35,566 nucleotides of DNA from positions 1 through 35,566 of the forward strand of contig JBCDKH010000013.1 in NCBI GenBank assembly GCA_038746835.1, written 5' to 3'. The translations under genes were made by a program, and so were the position numbers. This DNA comes from Planctomycetota bacterium (GTDB lineage Bacteria > Planctomycetota > Phycisphaerae > Tepidisphaerales > Tepidisphaeraceae). Shown here piece by piece: positions 26,898 through 33,872 of the stretch. The notes beneath the pieces are model-generated. The model did not search any database and had not been told where the DNA came from. It was given only the letters and a program-made list of their open reading frames with translations. Positions within the stretch are counted from its first letter, which is position 1. Each line of letters opens with the position of its first letter.

Positions 26898-28235
26898 ATG
26901 GCGGTCGTGAAGCACATCCACAAGACGGCGTCGACTGCGCAGGCGGCTCTGCCGTCGCCGCCCTCGCGCGTCCTGCTGGCCGGCCCGTCGGCGGAGTCGC
27001 TGGCGGCGGCGGTGCGACGCGTCCGTCCGACGGCAGAGGTCGAAGTCGTCGAAACCGCCCTGGACGCCCTGGCCGAGGTGGCCCTGGCCGCGGACGCCCA
27101 TCCGTTCGAGGCCGTCGTCGCGGACGTCCGTGAGGCGGCAGAGGTCCAGGCCCTGCGCGACCGACTCGACGTCGGCGGGCTTCCTGCCGGGCGGCTCGTC
27201 GTCACCAGCGACGTGCCCGACGACTGGACCGGTCACGGAGCCGACGACACGCTCGCCCTGCCCGCCGCAGACGAAACGCTTCGCCAGACGCTTTTCCCGA
27301 CCGGAATCGACTCTCCGGCACCGTCCAGGCGATCCAGCCCCTCGAGCGTTCCGGAGCTTGACGCGCACACGCTGCTCGACGCCATGTCGACCAGCCTCGG
27401 CCACGGAGTCGAGGCCACCGTCGCCAAGCTCAACCGTCGCCTCGATGCACATCGTCTCGCACTGGTCCACGGCGAGCGTCCGTCCGAGCCGTTCCAGGCT
27501 CCGGTCACGAGCGAGCTGCACCTCGTCTGGCACGGCGATGCCGAGGACGAAGCCGAGGGCGACGTGCTGCGTCACGACCTGATGACGCTGGCGGATCTGC
27601 TGTCGCGACTGGCAGCCATCGACCGCAAGCACTGCAAGCTCAAGCGGTTGGCCTTGTTCGACGACCTGACCGGCTGTGCGAACAAGAAGTACTTCCACCA
27701 CTTCCTCGGCGGCATCATCGAGCGTGCGAAGCGCGACCGGTTCCCCGTCACGCTGCTGGTCTTCGACATCGATAACTTCAAGCTCTACAACGATCGCCAC
27801 GGCCACGCGACGGGCGATCGCATCCTGAAGGAGACGGGCGAGCTGATCCGACGATGTGTCCGCGACCACGACTTCGTCGGCCGGATCGGCGGCGACGAGT
27901 TCGCCGTCATCTTCTGCGAGACCGACGACGGCGACACGCCCGAAGGCATCGAGGACCACCGCCGCACGGGTCGCGTGCCCAAGGGTCCGCTGCAGATCGC
28001 GGCTCGGTTCCGCCGGCTGATCAGCTCGCCGGAGTTCGCCGCACTGGGCAGCAGCGGCGTCGGCAGGCTCACCATCAGCGGTGGCATGGCGGTCTACCCC
28101 TACGACGCCACCGACGCCGAAGGCTTGCTGGCCAAGGCCGATCACGCCCTCCTGTTCGGTGCCAAGCGCGGCGGCAAGGACGGCATCAGCCTCGTCGGCG
28201 AAGGCGCCGAGGACTCAGACCAACCCCTCTCGTAG
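26898..28235 (+). CDS. Diguanylate cyclase with degenerate receiver domain and intact inhibitory site
   Basis: A 445-residue protein. Residues about 22-133 look like a receiver domain: RVLLAGPS at the start, an Asp at 76 in VVADV, and GRLVVTSDVP. The N-terminal acidic pair is missing, and the usual Lys is not obvious, so it may not be phosphorylated. A helical linker (about 155-250) leads to a GGDEF domain (about 255-435): DDLTGCANKKYF, FDIDNFKLYNDRHGHATGDR and GGDEF at 331-335. RDHD at 322-325 is an RxxD product-inhibition site at the canonical 5-residue spacing. It should make c-di-GMP from two GTP and be feedback-inhibited. The receiver-like gene upstream may be its partner. Confidence 0.92.
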   Translation: MAVVKHIHKTASTAQAALPSPPSRVLLAGPSAESLAAAVRRVRPTAEVEVVETALDALAEVALAADAHPFEAVVADVREAAEVQALRDRLDVGGLPAGRLVVTSDVPDDWTGHGADDTLALPAADETLRQTLFPTGIDSPAPSRRSSPSSVPELDAHTLLDAMSTSLGHGVEATVAKLNRRLDAHRLALVHGERPSEPFQAPVTSELHLVWHGDAEDEAEGDVLRHDLMTLADLLSRLAAIDRKHCKLKRLALFDDLTGCANKKYFHHFLGGIIERAKRDRFPVTLLVFDIDNFKLYNDRHGHATGDRILKETGELIRRCVRDHDFVGRIGGDEFAVIFCETDDGDTPEGIEDHRRTGRVPKGPLQIAARFRRLISSPEFAALGSSGVGRLTISGGMAVYPYDATDAEGLLAKADHALLFGAKRGGKDGISLVGEGAEDSDQPLS

Positions 28236-28251
28236 GGACCGGAAGCCCCAT

Positions 28252-28275
28252 CCCGCGGGTCTACGACCCGCAGGG
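28252..28275. repeat. REP-like palindrome after the diguanylate cyclase gene
   Basis: CCCGCGGGT (28252-28260) pairs with ACCCGC and GGG (28266-28271 and 28273-28275) around a CTACG loop, with one bulged A at 28272. It starts 17 nt after the stop codon. It could be a terminator without a T-tract or a dispersed palindromic repeat. Confidence 0.55.
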
Positions 28276-28334
28276 CGAGTGACGCGGAGAGCCTCTGACA
28301 TCGAAGTTGGTCAGCCGTCCCCTACCATCTCGCC

Positions 28335-28973
28335 ATGCGGGCGGAGCCGGCAGACGACGACGTGAGCATGGACGAAGCTGATCACCCACAACGCGACGAC
28401 TTCCCCACCGGACTTTCCGACCGGTCGGCTGTCGATGTCGACGTGGTCGACGCACCGTGCGAGGATGCCGAGCTCGAAGCGATCCTCCTGACCGCGGACA
28501 AGCCTCTCTCCACCGCCAAGCTCGCAGCATGGCTGGCAACGAGCGGAATCGAAGTGGAGGCCTGCGTCGAGCGGCTCAACGCCCACTACGACGATGCAGG
28601 CCGAGCGTTTGAGATCGCTCGTGTGGCGGGTGGCTGGCGCGTTCAGACGACGGGCGAGCACGACGAATTGGTCCGCCGAGTGACGGAACGTCCGCGCAGC
28701 AAACGACTTGGCCTCTCCGCGATGGAGACGCTGGCAGTCGTCGCGTACCGGCAACCAGTGCTGCGGGCCGACATTGACGCCGTCCGCGGTGCGGCCAGTG
28801 CCGACGCGCTCAGGACGCTCATGGATTGCGGGCTCGTTCGCGTGCGGGGACGCGCGGACCTACCAGGTCGGCCTCTGCTGTACGGCACGACAGAAGCCTT
28901 CCTCGACCGTCTCGGTCTCGACAGCCTCAAGCGGCTGCCGGCCTTAGCCGGCCAGGGCGAACCGGTGGCGTGA
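28335..28973 (+). CDS. scpB: Segregation and condensation protein B
   Basis: A 212-residue protein. After an acidic 40-residue leader, the ScpB core begins with LEAILLTADKPLSTAKLAAW (about 47-66), and the second winged helix contains SAMETLAVVAYRQPVLRADID, the most recognisable segment of the family, followed by LMDCGLVRVRGRADLPGRPLLYGTT. ScpB dimers bind ScpA and the SMC ATPase to organise the chromosome. The start may also be at 28368. No scpA is adjacent. Confidence 0.93.
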   Translation: MRAEPADDDVSMDEADHPQRDDFPTGLSDRSAVDVDVVDAPCEDAELEAILLTADKPLSTAKLAAWLATSGIEVEACVERLNAHYDDAGRAFEIARVAGGWRVQTTGEHDELVRRVTERPRSKRLGLSAMETLAVVAYRQPVLRADIDAVRGAASADALRTLMDCGLVRVRGRADLPGRPLLYGTTEAFLDRLGLDSLKRLPALAGQGEPVA

Positions 28974-29108
28974 CATCGCGGCCGACAGGTCAAGAGCGAG
29001 AGCACGCACCGCGACGCCACATGCGTGACGGCGAGAGACGCTGCGTTCGTGATGACCTACGACCTCGACTCCGCCCCATTACCCCGCTGCGAAACGTGCC
29101 CGTTTTCC

Positions 29109-29336
29109 CTAGTAACGAGCACTATTCGACAGGATGCTGCCCGGAAGAGCGAACCGCTCCCAGGAGGTGCCACTGCACTTGGGGCAGCGACGCGGGGGGC
29201 TCAGACCGTCGGACGGCTCGTAGCCGCAGTTGCGGCACTGGGTCTGGTGGATCGTCATCCGCTCGGTAAGCGGCTGATGGGGGTCGAACGTGGGGTGAAT
29301 TCCACGCGATGCGAAAGCGTCTGAACCGATGCTCAT
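29109..29336 (-). CDS. Small zinc-ribbon protein
   Basis: A 75-residue protein with two CxxC pairs, CRNCGYEPSDG and CPKCSGTSW, forming a likely four-Cys zinc ribbon at about residues 34-58. AAGGAG on the minus strand (29345-29350) lies 8 nt before the ATG and fixes the start. This is the strongest ribosome binding site in the window and lies in a locally AT-richer leader. The small, uncatalogued ribbon could bind nucleic acid or a protein partner. The function is unknown. Confidence 0.78.
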   Translation of the reverse strand: MSIGSDAFASRGIHPTFDPHQPLTERMTIHQTQCRNCGYEPSDGLSPPRRCPKCSGTSWERFALPGSILSNSARY

Positions 29337-29684
29337 ATCTCTTACTCCTTAACAGTAAAGATCCTGCGGTCGCTCGCAGGACGCGAGTGGCCGTTGCCGA
29401 GGGCGGGAATGCAAGCTCCGTGCCAGACGCAAGAAACAGACGACGACACCGCCGCCGTGCGGGGTCATTCTTCATCCGATCCTGACGAGATCGGCCCTCA
29501 ATTCACCGGAGAATGCCGCTTCCAGACCGTCTTCACACATCGGCACGCCACAACCTGTTGCACGGCAACCCCGAAGGCCGGCCCGCGCGTGACGCGCTGA
29601 CATCGCGCCCGCCATTCCGTCGGTCAATCTGACGGCTGGGCGGATCCTGCTGCACCTGCGGGCGGACCACGTCACACGATCGGA
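29337..29684. other. Gene-free stretch upstream of the zinc-ribbon gene
   Basis: About 350 nt without a convincing gene. It holds the ribosome site of the zinc-ribbon gene and a perfect 7-bp hairpin, TCCTGCG (29362-29368) with CGCAGGA (29375-29381), in the likely 5' leader or promoter region of that gene. Short open frames on both strands lack starts, ribosome sites and recognisable sequence. Nothing else was seen. Confidence 0.5.
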
Positions 29685-32549
29685 TCAGCCCGTCGTTCGC
29701 AGACCGCTGGCGATCGCGTTGATGCTCAGAAGCAGTTGCGGCAAAAGCCCTTCGGCCGATCCGTCGTCGTCGCCCGCCCGAAGCTGACGCCACTGACGCA
29801 GCAGCTCGATCTGGCGATGGTGCAGCACCCGCAGGCGTGCATCACGCAGCGAAAGCGTCTTGACCATCCGAGGGCGACGAGCTTCCAATGGCTCGCCGCT
29901 GAGCCGATTCAACATCGTCGACGTCTGATCGAACTCTTCCAAGATTCTCCCCAGCATCGACTTACGGACGCCCTCGTCCTGCACCAGCTCGGCGTAGGCG
30001 TGCATCAGGTCGACGTCGGCGCTGGCAATGTTGGTCTCGACGTTGGTCAGCAGGTAGTTGAGGAAGGGGTACGTCGTCACGCCCGTCTTGCGATCGGCGA
30101 GCTTGTCGAACCACGCCGGCTCCTCCTCGGCCAGACGGGCCAAGGCCGATCCGACGCCGAACCAGCCGGGCAGGTAGAAGCGTGCCTGGTTCCACCCGAA
30201 AACCCAGGGAATCGCACGCAAATCGTCCAGCGTCTGCCGACCCGAACGCCGGCTCGGCCGCGATCCGATGTTGCTCTGCTCGAGCGCGTCGATCGGCGTG
30301 GCCGCGCGGAAGAAGTCGATAAACCCATCCTGAGCAACGATTTCGCGGTACGCGTCTGCACTGAAAGCCGCCAGCATCTCCGCCGCCGGACGCAGTGGAT
30401 GAGCTGGAGGTTGCTGCTGGCCGAAGCTGGCTCGGTTCTGCAGCGTGACGCCCGTCACGCCCGCGACCAGCAGCTCGAGGTGATAAGCGGCCGAGTCGTT
30501 GGTCGCGAACTTCTGGGCGACCGTCTCGCCCTGCTCCGTTAGACGCACGTCGCCACCCAGCGATCGCTGCGGCAGGCTCTCCAGGAATCGGTGCGTCGGA
30601 CCCGCCCCGCGACTGATCGTCCCGCCTCGGCCGTGGAAGAAGCGGAGCCGAACCCCTTGCTCATCAGCGACATCCGTCAGCTCTTCCTGACACCGATGCA
30701 ACGCGAACTGAGCGGCGAGAATGCCACTGGTCTTGTTGGAATCGCTGTACCCGAGCATCGCCTGTTGCACCGGCAGCGTGGTCTCACGGCTGGTCAGCAG
30801 GCTCGGCGGACGACCCGGCCGGTTTTGAATGGTGGCTTGGGTGACCGGATGAGCCAGGAACGCCTTCATCAAGCCCGGAGCCGCTTCCAGATCGTCCTGC
30901 GTCTCGAAGAGCGGCACCACCGGCAGCGGGCAGATCAACCGCCCACCGCCTTGCTGGGCATCGACTTGGAACCGGGCCAGCCCCGCCTCGCGGGCAAAGA
31001 CGTAGACGACCAGCAGGTCGCTCAGACGCCGTGTCATGCTGACGATCAGCGGGCCAAGTCCATACGTTCCGTGCTGATCTGCATGCTCGGCCAGAACTCG
31101 AAGCGTGGCAACGACTTCGTCGCACTCTGGGCCGATCTTGCGCCCGAACCGGGCAAACGGCCGAGGCCCGCCGAGTTCGACGTCGAGGAACGCCAGCCGA
31201 CGCTCCTCCGACCACTGTGCCCACGATGCTCCGTCCGGAACATTCGCAGCAGCAAGGAGTTGCGCGAACGCTCGCTCGTGGAAGTCGCTGTTCTGGCGAA
31301 CATCGAGCTTGGCGAGGTGGAAGCCGATGACGTTGCAGCGCCGGATCGCCGGTGCGACGTCCGCCCGCGCCAGCCGCTCGGCCCCGACGGCGACGAGCGA
31401 GCGGTGCAGCAGCCGAAGGTCCTCCGCCAACTCGCCCGGATCGCCATAAACCGCCCCACCCGCCCCACCCGCCCCGCCCGCCGCCGGGTCGCCTAGGTGA
31501 GCCTTCATCAGAAGGCTCATCAGTCGCCACGGCTCATCCGGGTGCCGGACGCTTGCGTCGTGGTAGGTACTCGGGTGGTACTCGGCCAGCTCCTCGATTC
31601 GCTCAAGAAGTTCCGCGCTAGGTCTCTGAACATGCCCACTTAAGCTCATCGATGTCGCAACGACATCCAGCGACCGCCGATGCACCGCCATCGCCGCCTC
31701 GCGCAGCTCGCCGAGCGTCTTGCGGGTGACGGCATGGGTGACGCCCGGATGGCCGTCGCGATCGCCGCCCGCCCAGAAGCCGAAGGAAATTTCAGGAAGA
31801 TTGGCCGGATCGTCCCCCAGCTCGCCGTGCCCCGCCGCCGACCACGCACGCTTGAGCCGGGCGTCCACCTCTTCCACCGCTTCGGGGAAGACCTCGCGCA
31901 GGTAGTAGAGCAGGTTGGCCCGCTCGGCATTCAGATCCGGCTTCTGGAGTAATATTTCCCCCGTTCTCCAAAGTCGCTCTAATGCTGCTTGTACGCGTTC
32001 TTTTAATAAATTTCTAGACGCGTTTGTCTTAGGTGGATGGGCGATCTGATTTAAGAGATCATAGAGCTTCCGGTGCTGCTCGATGACCGTGCTCGGCTTG
32101 GCCTCGGTCGGGTGGGCCGTCAGGACCGGCTCGACGCGGACGTGCGGGAGCGCCGCCTTGACGCGCTCGGGGTCGAGGTCGGCCTCGGCCAGATCGCGCA
32201 GCGTTCGGCCCCAAAGCCCCGGTTCGGCGGCCGGGCCGCGCTGCGACTCGCGCTCTTGCCGGACCTCGCCGGCGACGTGCTCCTCGACCATGTTGAGCAG
32301 CTGGAACCAGATCGAGTCGACCTGGGCCAGGCGGTCGTATGCCCGCCCGGTCTGTGCCGGCGGGACCGAGGCGATGTCGTCCAGGTGCCTGGCCGCCTCG
32401 TGCTCGCCGAGGCTGACCAGGACGTCGCGCAGGCACTCGCTGAGGTAACTCAGCCGTCGATCGATGGTCTCCAGCCCCGCGGCCGTCAGCGACTGATCCC
32501 CGCCGGTCGGGGAAACGTCATCAGTCGTTTGGGTGGAGGAGCCGGACAT
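29685..32549 (-). CDS. ppc: Phosphoenolpyruvate carboxylase
   Basis: A 954-residue enzyme of normal length that fixes bicarbonate onto PEP to give oxaloacetate. It has the catalytic-His motif VLTAHPTEA (142-150), FGFWAGGDRDGHPGVT, GYSDSNKTSGILAAQ, FFHGRGGTISRGAGPTH and the C-terminal IPWVFGWNQAR. The C-terminus is somewhat diverged: it ends SGLRTTG rather than the usual QNTG. A Gly/Ala insert (around residue 360) is coded by a 9-bp tandem repeat, and residues about 163-203 come from an unusually AT-rich stretch with rare codons. The gene is followed by no operon partner. Confidence 0.97.
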   Translation of the reverse strand: MSGSSTQTTDDVSPTGGDQSLTAAGLETIDRRLSYLSECLRDVLVSLGEHEAARHLDDIASVPPAQTGRAYDRLAQVDSIWFQLLNMVEEHVAGEVRQERESQRGPAAEPGLWGRTLRDLAEADLDPERVKAALPHVRVEPVLTAHPTEAKPSTVIEQHRKLYDLLNQIAHPPKTNASRNLLKERVQAALERLWRTGEILLQKPDLNAERANLLYYLREVFPEAVEEVDARLKRAWSAAGHGELGDDPANLPEISFGFWAGGDRDGHPGVTHAVTRKTLGELREAAMAVHRRSLDVVATSMSLSGHVQRPSAELLERIEELAEYHPSTYHDASVRHPDEPWRLMSLLMKAHLGDPAAGGAGGAGGAVYGDPGELAEDLRLLHRSLVAVGAERLARADVAPAIRRCNVIGFHLAKLDVRQNSDFHERAFAQLLAAANVPDGASWAQWSEERRLAFLDVELGGPRPFARFGRKIGPECDEVVATLRVLAEHADQHGTYGLGPLIVSMTRRLSDLLVVYVFAREAGLARFQVDAQQGGGRLICPLPVVPLFETQDDLEAAPGLMKAFLAHPVTQATIQNRPGRPPSLLTSRETTLPVQQAMLGYSDSNKTSGILAAQFALHRCQEELTDVADEQGVRLRFFHGRGGTISRGAGPTHRFLESLPQRSLGGDVRLTEQGETVAQKFATNDSAAYHLELLVAGVTGVTLQNRASFGQQQPPAHPLRPAAEMLAAFSADAYREIVAQDGFIDFFRAATPIDALEQSNIGSRPSRRSGRQTLDDLRAIPWVFGWNQARFYLPGWFGVGSALARLAEEEPAWFDKLADRKTGVTTYPFLNYLLTNVETNIASADVDLMHAYAELVQDEGVRKSMLGRILEEFDQTSTMLNRLSGEPLEARRPRMVKTLSLRDARLRVLHHRQIELLRQWRQLRAGDDDGSAEGLLPQLLLSINAIASGLRTTG
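31451..31477 (-). repeat. 9-bp tandem repeat coding a Gly-Gly-Ala insert in ppc
   Basis: Plus-strand units CCGCCCCAC, CCGCCCCAC and CCGCCCCGC run in tandem and encode the GGAGGAGGA stretch of the carboxylase. It is in frame and probably a slippage expansion in a surface loop. Confidence 0.75.
31940..32065 (-). other. AT-rich island inside ppc
   Basis: 31951-32060 is about 42% G+C by direct count, against roughly two thirds in the surrounding gene. The minus-strand codons include AAT, TTA, TTA, AAA, GAA, GTA, CAA, GCA, TTA and ATA in a run, all rare elsewhere in the window. The reading frame and the protein motif are intact, so it is a stretch of foreign-looking codon use, not a frame break. 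Confidence 0.75.
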
Positions 32550-32591
32550 CTGCCCACGTTGTAGGGGCTGCGCGGGCGACTCACACGCAAC

Positions 32592-32624
32592 AAAAACACG
32601 GGCCTGGCGGTTTGCCAGACCCGT
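32592..32624 (-). terminator. Rho-independent terminator of rpsR
   Basis: On the minus strand ACGGGTCTGGC (32624 to 32614) pairs with GCCAGGCCCGT (32608 to 32598) around a 5-nt loop, with one mismatch. It is followed by GTTTTTG, the complement of the A-run at 32592-32596. It lies 31 nt after the rpsR stop. It is the clearest intrinsic terminator in the window. Confidence 0.88.
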
Positions 32625-32655
32625 GCTCGGGTTCGTTCGTCTCGAAGCCGCCTGG

Positions 32656-32943
32656 TCAGACGGTCGTCTCGACGTAGGGCAGAAGGCCCATGAATCGGGC
32701 GCGCTTGATGGCGCGGGCGAGCATCCGCTGCTGACCGGCCGAGACGCTGTTGCGGCGTCGGCCTTGCATCTTGGCGTTGCTGCTGAGGTGACGGCGAAGG
32801 GTCTCCGTCTCCTTGTAATCGATGTATTTCGTGCCGTTCTCGGCGGTCTTGATCAGGCGGGGAAGCTCCTGCCTGGGTTCGTCACCGTCGGTCGGCCGAC
32901 TTCCGGGGGACGAATCCCGGCTGCCTCGGTCTGTGCGGGCCAT
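32656..32943 (-). CDS. rpsR: 30S ribosomal protein S18
   Basis: A 95-residue protein. The C-terminal two thirds carry the S18 core: IDYKETETLRRHLSSNAKM, then RRRNSVSAGQQRMLARAIKR and ARFMGLLPYVE. It binds the small-subunit platform together with S6. AGGAG (minus strand, 32949-32953) is 5 nt before the ATG at 32943. The N-terminal extension (about 30 residues, polar) is longer than in many S18 proteins. An intrinsic terminator follows. Here it is not next to rpsF. Confidence 0.96.
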   Translation of the reverse strand: MARTDRGSRDSSPGSRPTDGDEPRQELPRLIKTAENGTKYIDYKETETLRRHLSSNAKMQGRRRNSVSAGQQRMLARAIKRARFMGLLPYVETTV

Positions 32944-33026
32944 GACTGCTCCTGGGTAGTGGGAAAAGGACTTTTCGGGCGGGGAGGCTAGGCGCGGCAC
33001 GCAGCCGACGCGTCGTAGCGTGCCAC

Positions 33027-33773
33027 ATGCCGCCAAAGCCCCTGACCATCGCACTCGTCGGCGGCACGGGACGGGTCGGGCGGTTGCTGCGGCAGGAGGT
33101 CGATGCGGACGACACGCTGTCGATTGTCGGCGACCTGCGATCGGGCGATGCGGTTCCGGCTGATGCCGACGTGCTGATCGACTTCTCGTCACCCGCCGGG
33201 CTTGCGGAGTTCGCAACCAAGGCGGCCGACGCGGGGGTGGCGATCGTCTCGGGGACGACGAGCCTGGATGATGGTGCGAACGACGCCCTCACCTACGCCA
33301 GCGGCAAGGTGGCGGTGCTTCACGCGACCAACACGTCGCTCGGCGTGGCTCTGCTCAACCGGCTCGCCGCCGATGCCGCACGGGTCCTCGGGCACGACGC
33401 CGACATCGAGATCGTCGAACTGCACCACAATCAGAAGCAAGACGCCCCCAGCGGCACGGCCGACACGCTGGCCCGCCGGATCCTCGACGCCCGCGATCAG
33501 ACCGACGCCGACCTTCGCCTCGGCCGTGTCGGCACGATGGCCATCCGTGAGCCGGGCACGGTCGGCGTTCACTCGCTGCGGCTGGGCGACGTCGTCGGAA
33601 GGCACGAGGCGCACTTCGCCACGACCGGCGAGCGACTGTGCGTCTGGCACGAGGCGACGGATCGGCGGACGTTCGCCCGCGGAGCTATCCGGGCTGCACG
33701 CTGGATCGTGGGGCGATCGCCCGGTCTGTACGGCATGGACGACGTCCTGGCCGACGCGCTCGGGACCGTCTGA
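33027..33773 (+). CDS. dapB: 4-hydroxy-tetrahydrodipicolinate reductase
   Basis: A 248-residue NAD(P)H-dependent enzyme of lysine and diaminopimelate synthesis. It has the N-terminal VGGTGRVGRLLRQEV, ADVLIDFSSP, IVSGTTSLDD and the catalytic-loop ELHHNQKQDAPSGTA, with the His and Lys of the active site. The C-terminal GVHSLRLGDVVGRHEAHF is also typical. It is divergent from rpsR, 83 nt apart. It reduces the dihydrodipicolinate-type intermediate that feeds peptidoglycan cross-links or lysine. Confidence 0.96.
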   Translation: MPPKPLTIALVGGTGRVGRLLRQEVDADDTLSIVGDLRSGDAVPADADVLIDFSSPAGLAEFATKAADAGVAIVSGTTSLDDGANDALTYASGKVAVLHATNTSLGVALLNRLAADAARVLGHDADIEIVELHHNQKQDAPSGTADTLARRILDARDQTDADLRLGRVGTMAIREPGTVGVHSLRLGDVVGRHEAHFATTGERLCVWHEATDRRTFARGAIRAARWIVGRSPGLYGMDDVLADALGTV

Positions 33774-33872
33774 CGCGGGATTGCAGCAGCCAAACGCACG
33801 CAAATCGCGTATCGTCGCCGCTGGGGTCGACGTCCTGTCGGCCTGCTCACCTGCCTTGGAGGACGGTTGACC

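Noticed and set aside
29394-29600. A 68-codon plus-strand gene
   Set aside because: It lacks a ribosome site, hydrophobic or motif content, and a recognisable family. It is treated as noise in a gene-free stretch.
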